Origin: Rickettsiella sp.
Lineage (GTDB): Bacteria; Pseudomonadota; Gammaproteobacteria; Diplorickettsiales; Diplorickettsiaceae
NCBI GenBank assembly: GCA_031119195.1
Contig: JAVHYG010000107.1
Coordinates: forward strand, 1-6,019
Direction of reading: 5' to 3'
DNA length: 6,019 nt
Under the pieces are notes generated by a model. The model did no database searches, was not told the origin of the DNA, and worked only from the letters and a program-made list of their open reading frames with translations. Positions 5,816-6,019 of this stretch are shown in pieces; position 1 is the first letter of the stretch, and each line of letters begins with the position of its first letter. Both the position numbers and the translations under genes were made by a program.

Positions 5816-6019
5816 TGGACTTTACAAAATTTAACTTAAATCCCCGTATTATATTGGGCGTAGAAGCCTTGGGTTATAAAGACCCGACCCCTATTCAAGA
5901 ACAAGCCATCCCACTTGTGCTACAAGGCTTCGATGTGATTGGTTTGGCACAAACCGGTACCGGGAAAACAGCAGCCTTTATCTTACCTATGCTGCATAAA
6001 TTGTTGGGCGGTCCTAAAG
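5815..6019 (+). CDS. DEAD-box ATP-dependent RNA helicase, RhlE-like (3' partial)
   Basis: The first 68 codons are present and the gene runs off the window. It shows the complete Q motif: F6 upstream, then GYKDPTPIQEQAIP at 20-33 with Q28. Walker A / motif I follows as AQTGTGKT (45-52) and continues AAFILPML. This is diagnostic of DEAD-box RNA helicases, which unwind short RNA duplexes with ATP in the cytoplasm during ribosome assembly, mRNA decay or cold adaptation. The short N-terminus before the Q motif and the GLAQTGTGKTAAF wording favour the RhlE type over DeaD or SrmB. The missing C-terminal extension would be needed to separate them. It starts with GTG overlapping the TAG of the small upstream gene, so its translation is probably coupled to that gene. 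Confidence 0.9.
   Translation, partial: MDFTKFNLNPRIILGVEALGYKDPTPIQEQAIPLVLQGFDVIGLAQTGTGKTAAFILPMLHKLLGGPK

Overview
This is an AT-rich window from what is probably a gammaproteobacterium. The best guess is a host-associated Legionellales lineage (Rickettsiella, Coxiella or Legionella relatives). The clues are low GC, a tripartite hybrid sensor kinase, a large alpha-helical protein whose C-terminus resembles a Dot/Icm secretion signal, an Rpn/DUF4351 nuclease-transposase relative and several decayed gene remnants. The placement is inferred from style and family content, not from a marker gene.

Layout. The left edge (1-503, +) holds the C-terminal half of an Rpn-type PD-(D/E)XK nuclease/transposase relative. 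A gap of about 440 bases follows; on the minus strand it carries the decayed remains of a coiled-coil gene (about 674-938). Next come two intact minus-strand genes. The first (943-2634) is a 563-residue protein of unknown function with an HD-like histidine cluster and an effector-like acidic tail. The second (about 2920-4902) is a soluble PAS-HisKA-HATPase-REC-Hpt hybrid histidine kinase. At 5045-5374 (-) lies a 109-codon fragment of the start of an NRPS-type adenylation domain. The right edge carries a small unannotated plus-strand frame (5636-5815), possibly a divergent CsrA-like protein. Its stop codon overlaps the GTG start of a DEAD-box RNA helicase that runs off the window (5815-6019).

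Regulation. The 563-residue gene has its own promoter region: a tandem TTTAAG-N5-TTTAAT element resembling a PmrA box, a TATATT -10, and a 9-bp dyad ending next to the ATG. PmrA controls Dot/Icm secretion and effectors in Legionella and Coxiella, so this fits an effector reading. The kinase has a 10-bp dyad over its most upstream ATG, and the better start lies 12 codons downstream. The small frame and the helicase look translationally coupled.

The window is a patchwork of maintained genes (kinase, helicase, putative effector) and eroded accessory pieces (adenylation fragment, coiled-coil remnant, short 2729-2863 remnant), as expected in an accessory region of a reducing, host-adapted genome. 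I saw no tRNA, rRNA, CRISPR array or intact insertion sequence.
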